Assembly: GCA_964594045.1 (NCBI GenBank)
Contig: CAZQKR010000004.1
Span: 1-64,000, forward strand
From: UBA2365 sp964594045
GTDB taxonomy: Bacteria > Bacteroidota > Bacteroidia > Chitinophagales > Saprospiraceae
Length of the DNA: 64,000 nucleotides
Direction: 5' to 3'
The position numbers and the translations under genes are program-made. Numbering within the stretch: the first letter of the stretch is position 1; each line of letters opens with the position of its first letter. This document shows positions 62,001 through 64,000 of this stretch, piece by piece. The notes beneath the pieces are model-generated. The model was not told the DNA's origin and ran no database searches. It worked only from the letters and a program-made list of their open reading frames with translations.

Positions 62001-63210
62001 CATCCACATCAGAAGCGGCTGTAAAACTGCCATTTCCAAAAACCAGTACCCAATAGGTAATGGCCGGGTTACCGGGGATATTCTGTACAGCGGCACTCCC
62101 ATCACAACCTAAAGTGGTCAGAGCTCCACAGTTAGCACCTGTGAATACCCTGAAATTGGAACCGGTGAAACTGAATTCAGGCACTGAAGCGTGTACATTG
62201 AACCTGTACCAGACACCCACGGCATCGGCATCATTCGTTCCACAAAAAGGTGCAATGTTATGTAACGGATCAGGACAGGCATCCGGATCTCCTGCGCCCG
62301 TGATATCTGAATCGCAGGTCAGGGTTTGGATAGGAGCTGTCAGGTCCGCGCAGTCATCGTTGGGTTCACCATCGTAGAATTGGTCTATGTTAAGATTATA
62401 AGTTCCGTAATTTGGTGTTGTATTTCCTGATTCTATATATAATACATCACCCGGGCTAAGGCATGTAACATTTCCGGTAATGTCCTGTCCTGTGCCAGGA
62501 CAACCATTAAGCCATACAGATATGACTGACGGACTACCGGTTGGAAAGCTTATCGCAGTCGTTGAAATGTTCACGGAAATATGCTCATTAGGAGTTTCAG
62601 GGCCTACTGTATAAACACTCCAGACAGTTCCAAGTCCGTTGGCATTTGGTCCCTGAGAGCAGCTATTGTCTAAAATATTTAGGTTTGGTAAGCCTGCAGG
62701 GTCTTCAACAACAGGAGCAGCGGATACACATTCATCAATTCCTCCCCTTGTGATATTTATTGTAAATTGGCCTGCATTCGCATCCAAAAGAGCGAATGAC
62801 AAATAATAAGTGGTGCCAGTTAGCAGTTCAACACAGCCATTTGACAAGTCAAACCCTGTAACAATATTGCCTGCATCTGTTTCATTTGGTGGACAAGCTA
62901 CCGTTCCGAAACCTACACTCAGGATGCCCGTCGCAGCCGGAGCTCCCGATGCAATAAAAGATATCCTGTACAGGTCATTCTGGTTGACCGTAAAAGAATA
63001 AAAACCTGTATTGATTGAGCCAACCAATGATGTTGCAGTATAATTTGCTTCATCATTATATGCCACAGTCAGGTTACAAATTTCACTTTCTGTATGTCCT
63101 ACAGTTGGAAAACTCAATGCTTCAGGTCCGCCTGGACATACATCATTGAATTGACCATAGGAGATAAAAGAGATCAATGAAAAGAAAACAAAGAGTAAAA
63201 AATTCCTCAT
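53017..63210 (-). CDS. Giant (3397-residue) cysteine-rich secreted protein with T9SS type B sorting domain
   Basis: One 10.2-kb frame without interruption. A signal peptide (MRNFLLFVFFSLISFISYGQ) is followed by about 13 repeat units (residues 20-1800) of roughly 120-150 residues. Each opens with a (A/P)NDxC-type motif, contains a VWYxF-type strand and one or more Cys pairs, and ends in an NTTYxxxVG-like strand; they resemble pre-peptidase C-terminal-like beta domains. A distinct Cys-rich block follows (about 1800-2050; WFHGIIPDFGPGW). Ig/PKD-like units then run to about 3300 (YSWSTGETTQSITV, YAWSTGQFTQTL). The last 95 residues (IYIPNIFSPNNDGKNE to GDITLIR) are the gliding-motility/type B sorting domain. 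No catalytic motif is seen, so a surface adhesin or matrix protein is likely. No PorP/SprF gene adjoins it. Confidence 0.92.
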   Translation of the reverse strand: MRNFLLFVFFSLISFISYGQFNDVCPGGPEALSFPTVGHTESEICNLTVAYNDEANYTATSLVGSINTGFYSFTVNQNDLYRISFIASGAPAATGILSVGFGTVACPPNETDAGNIVTGFDLSNGCVELLTGTTYYLSFALLDANAGQFTINITRGGIDECVSAAPVVEDPAGLPNLNILDNSCSQGPNANGLGTVWSVYTVGPETPNEHISVNISTTAISFPTGSPSVISVWLNGCPGTGQDITGNVTCLSPGDVLYIESGNTTPNYGTYNLNIDQFYDGEPNDDCADLTAPIQTLTCDSDITGAGDPDACPDPLHNIAPFCGTNDADAVGVWYRFNVHASVPEFSFTGSNFRVFTGANCGALTTLGCDGSAAVQNIPGNPAITYWVLVFGNGSFTAASDVDVPVNDLCANAVTLTNGVNGYNACATGNWNYCGLNATSHTVHYEYENTTGTYQDLSITITGTAGASYPAASQVSVAVIQDCGGTAFQGFTPVCNTLGSPFSVDCIPPGETFILIVGSQDGQEGGFTINFAATANPVANDMCDGAIDLGTIPTDCIEENNSGNNVGACQDDFNNGGCNFNQNGLHGVWFEFTTDNRADLADIDVSLPNAIFALYTGNCNSLSYVAGSCSGSGSITDVNVNPNTTYYLLVSSTTESANFNIGITIKNIPANDLCNNAAVLVNGIEGTTSCATASLVYCGLNGTTSHDVFYTYTNNTGSNIDLEVTVSASTGTSGTAATNVSVAILSACPSTQFPNAAPECNTLGTQFTVACIEDGETVIFAIGSPDGAQGDFSIDFNVVSDSPANDECIDATSITYDPCVWEAINGTNEDACPEDFTAGACDFDQQAVVWYRFVATANATSVEFRNLNGAGTPFLGLFNNTANCNAPTAVAGAACVTADAGPFNITGGNTYLIAFGGDAEGAFDFEMRVNEDKPNDDPCAPGFTPTVVGAGNTNGDNTCAGPDFTICGVTPTEGKTLFYRYTMTQNADLQINVAGSGANPAGGPFYIGAYENSVGCNNESNYINEGCDGELIIPCLNTGDVIIIMVGTGENAGEFGQFTLNITQNTPPRPANDECFNATNIIYNNSDLCQWVDATAGESNINGCTEASDFGTGCDYDLEEVVWFTFTAPSNTDPGSDLSIQFLDYSGTGQLFTTVFNNSANCSNLTPVSPCLLDLGPHGAIATVNPNTTYLIGVGSTGDSGGTFNIQINITSGPPNDDACDDLSAYDMTGGGTLNNQTNLCSSPGGNFPECPANDQTNAVFYTFTISSPNYGIRIRVIPDNANGTPISFPVVGGVSAPDDTFCPPGAYTPPALCSDDGNFDFTCLDEGTYQFKLSTSEANSGDFSLNVQMLQQDLSCDQTATADDCEDAGANVIAGYDLCEPFPVSGCNNFACPEDFDYDGCDYSSAAVIWYSFTTPDGEGITLDITDFRVEGGDGFMSIFTTECPVPDAALSNCIPSNGPNEMGIALDANTTYHIGIGNNNGTGGWYQFNFTINAPPINDSPCPTWPNPPYDLSGSGSHAGTTCCAVGYNDDPNQDHRNVPDCSGITQDNAVWYTYEFPDDSEGIEITVNGGSIGGNPVVEVYVGPADMGCTSVSNYLVDYDCGGLPATFRLGPCLEDGELVYIKVGSSDIDCGTFSISITPAFPECNMPGRTCEDAEHVFDLVTDPDYANIYEQCGDFCLDLACPDPTAPPGCDFSQSPTVWVQIGTDDVPPTALITSVVSHGLWEPLWSVYYSASDDCSDLTPLNNFDNTTSCFDGNTTTAIQSNIFTYWVAITADPNGPPIDDPGFTLCAYTRITVLTCIGPEAGCEENDPSLQWEATWRENGGDLNGPFCPGEEVTFNVSFFYDAGESQVDWFHGIIPDFGPGWDLLNFDWEASMPVGNGTAGTFHEEGSDCEAVVHRTFPHLCTYRDEFGILRMRHIECDDDFTDCLTTGLLANEGVLPNGYFWLNNGSSPTCVNGSCRPRDRWGIGSKTAQVDWEYTIRVREFENEQECAENKDLQMSFLAFSDDGAGCWEDSAPCRLDKKQYSPPFEVSCAVPPGVLADEPEICSEGQLNIVVQTDDGSPLDIEIWFEPNPNVVGMNNHYFTGGFGTIDDVLTIVNDYCAPEEVWYYARVIDPQVLCEGRLDTIIVTVYPRPVMEQNYIPGECYPSFELYNLEDYILCEGYPGNLTISWVGSNGTSGNTPFIQIDGSFDPGIYTYTVTLTDELGCTNTAEVSFEVYPPVHFNLEDLTLCYDDGVAQVCPDFDEPGTPQYTYLWSFECLPATSSDACFQIDPVQILADCGEDNPLQWDLDLYIFDSHYCEHDTTITVTVNPRPGFVLDPPDPAFCEGANEVEVCLQLDPGVTIEYAEYSLAIGGLVTVYDPDYCVTLTDEGLHTVQVYDANGCTYGFDFYVGQNIIEPFDILGDPIICLGESTTLTIDGTYTSYSWSTGETTQSITVNPSVNTTYSANVIDANGCITSNSITVQVLSTSLPALPDTVSFCIGFSAEIHAGAGYDVYNWHFGSPTGPMVGTTDTIEVTAEGWYFIEVFKDGCPALDSVYAQADDELSPFVFGDFELCWDQQTTLITATGGAFIEYVWTQTDVVPQQVWQGPALNSINLGEGAYELYVSDGNCAGDITFDVTRADTVIVDILPAVDTVFICFNATTNLTATPGFVTYAWSTGQFTQTLNNVDNGTYSVTVTDADGCKGTTSIVVFEYPPVSPNLGPTRDICEGDLITLTPGANFSTYTWYLDGVLVPAWNNQSSITIGDGGVYQVVVTNAIGCSNSSSVLVNKTDELTPSITGNQTICQGMVLTLSADQDYFKYTWRNPSGTIIGTSKTVNVTLPGVYTLEVESPTGCKGNAQVTVVVNITPTVDVDADIKTVCGAGTTNNGNTILDFTQYINSTDPGVWTANNPASGVVFNANWSVVNFSNVAPGTYTFTYTTTNALPPCQNVSDVLTVNVVLCNCDPWTINPIADVCTEGSSNVDLNSYLRSTPPGLPMNGTWSIASGPGGNPVAGNTFNPSAALPGTYTLTFTLTNQGNFCEPSANVTIVVQRAPQIGVVADMPSVCFGTGADFVLETLITGEDAGGTWTEVSDRPSAGNAFNAAAGTFDTDGQLVGTYKFTYTLAAVSPCVAKSITVQVTIDPLPSADAGPDGFACAGGTVTIGGTATSTGTNFSYEWRNQSNTVVSTQRTFQVTTGGQYKLIVTDNSSGCIQADSTVVVIYPSYSGVVNGKDLLLDGETDVLRLTLIGLTSADVGNYIWYKDGVLIPGANADTLFVNEAGNYCVDIIPAGNDASACVVNVCKLIQTELTKEIYIPNIFSPNNDGKNEIFTVEGGKNVDQITNVSIYDRWGELVFLSGSFTLDRKYEFGWNGIFKGQQAMQGVYVYVVDVLYKDGTRETVSGDITLIR

Positions 63211-63701
63211 TTTATAAATTTTTATTTACAAAAGAATGTATCCGGCAATACAGATGGGAAATTTTATGAGATTCACCCAGGAGGTAATAAATCTATCTAT
63301 ATGCCGGATTTTATTTCATATCAAAATTTCAAACCGGAATTACATCCGGATCCAAATTTTGGAATGGCCAAAATTAACTATTAATTAACGAGTAATCAAA
63401 ACTTGTTCCAAGTTAATTTAAAATCATCCCGCTAACCAAAAGATACGTTTTTTCGTAAAATTGCTGTCTGAAGAATATTATTTTATCTGGAGTAATAATA
63501 CAAAATAATATTAGATTAACAAAAGCGAAAATCACTAGTTACAAAATAATATTTAGAAAGATTTGAATGGGAAACAAAATAAAATATTGTCAGGATCAAC
63601 TGGAATAATCGGAGATTGATGAAAATAAATCACCTTGCCGGCCGGCGATCAAATTAAGGTCACTGGCATGTAAAAGCAGTTCTAAATACAATACTGATTA
63701 T
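63211..63701. other. A+T-rich intergenic region upstream of the giant gene
   Basis: 491 bp between two minus-strand genes. It holds the promoter at 63369-63399 and a leader of about 150 nt. The part near 63,480-63,600 is especially A+T-rich with AATAATATT-type repeats but shows no gene. Confidence 0.5.
63369..63399 (-). promoter_or_regulatory. Bacteroidota-type promoter for the giant gene
   Basis: On the minus strand TTG (63399-63397, within TTTTGATT) is followed after 20 bp by TAATTTTG (63376-63369). Transcription would begin near 63362 and leave a 150-nt leader before the ATG at 63210. Confidence 0.5.
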
Positions 63702-64000
63702 TTATCCGCGCTCACTGATCAGCCGGAGTTTTTCTGCATCCAACACAAAAAGATGATCATCTTTTTCTTCGATCAATCCCTCTTCCTTGAACCGGGTGAT
63801 GATCCTGGCAATGCTCTCAACCGACATACAGGACAGTTCTGCGATGTCTTTTCTGTTAAGGTGGAGCGGGAAACTGCTGGATTTGTATATTCTTTCTGAA
63901 AGACAGAGAAGCAGGTCCGCAAGCCGGCCAAATGTTTGTTTTTTGGAAAAGCAGAAAAACCTGCCGCTGGTGATCACATGCTGCTCAGCCAAAAGGCTGA
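63702..64000 (-). CDS. Crp/Fnr-family transcriptional regulator, C-terminal part (5' end outside the window)
   Basis: Only the last 99 or so residues are present; the frame stays open to the window edge, so the start lies beyond 64,000. The helix-turn-helix domain of the Crp/Fnr family is clear: LADLLLCLSERIY, then LNRKDIAELSCMSVESIARIITRFKEEGLIEE. The recognition helix pattern SVESIARI resembles the E-x-x-S/A-R arrangement of Fnr, which would favour TTGA-type half sites; this is inference. The sensory domain is not in the window. An oxygen- or redox-sensing regulator would be a natural controller for the cbb3 locus, but no site in the window proves the link. Confidence 0.88.
   Translation of the reverse strand, partial: SLLAEQHVITSGRFFCFSKKQTFGRLADLLLCLSERIYKSSSFPLHLNRKDIAELSCMSVESIARIITRFKEEGLIEEKDDHLFVLDAEKLRLISERG

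Overview
The window is a piece of a Bacteroidota chromosome, most likely an environmental Saprospiraceae-like or related gliding/T9SS lineage. The evidence is two very large secreted proteins with gliding-motility (type B) C-terminal sorting domains, a PorP/SprF partner protein, a GH97 enzyme, a fused CcoNO cbb3 oxidase, and promoter-like sequences of the Bacteroidota type (TTG, 19-23 bp, TAnnTTTG). No rRNA, tRNA or CRISPR array was seen. Family assignments come from motif recognition and memory, not from a database search.

Region 1 (1 to about 13,150) looks like acquired DNA. It holds a heavy-metal efflux set on the minus strand (His-rich small protein, CusB/CzcB-, CusA/CzcA- and CusC/CzcC-like RND pump, CDF transporter), bracketed by two large attC-like palindromes in opposite orientation. 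Next come a complete IS1380-family element, an ermF macrolide-lincosamide-streptogramin resistance gene that starts 53 bp past the IS end, an intact tyrosine recombinase, a nonsense-interrupted and truncated second recombinase sharing a 103-bp near-identical 3' end, and a 430-bp non-coding element with perfect 11-bp terminal inverted repeats. Metal and antibiotic resistance therefore sit together in a recombinogenic patch.

Region 2 (13,164 to 25,391) holds DUF4180 and GH97 genes, an SLC12-like permease, an isoprenylcysteine-methyltransferase-like membrane protein, and a 1537-residue SprB-like adhesin followed directly by a PorP/SprF gene.

Region 3 (25,407 to 32,008) is housekeeping: clpC, infC (no ATG start available) and folC in one minus-strand run, and divergently a STAS-domain protein with ribonuclease Z.

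Region 4 (32,187 to 41,071) is the cbb3 cytochrome oxidase locus: ccoI, ccoS (58 codons), ccoNO fusion, ccoQ, ccoP (one haem c motif), terminator, then ccoG, ccoH and a SafE/UreH-like membrane protein with its own promoter. Together they build and copper-load a high-affinity terminal oxidase.

Region 5 (41,111 to 52,675) holds a Rossmann/DUF2520 protein, tpiA with an unrecognised upstream partner gene, guaA, a PBP1-like lipoprotein, a TrmH/SpoU methyltransferase, ychF, a subtilisin-like S8 peptidase and recQ.

Region 6 (53,017 to 64,000) is one 10.2-kb gene for a 3397-residue cysteine-rich secreted protein, followed at the window edge by the C-terminal part of a Crp/Fnr regulator.
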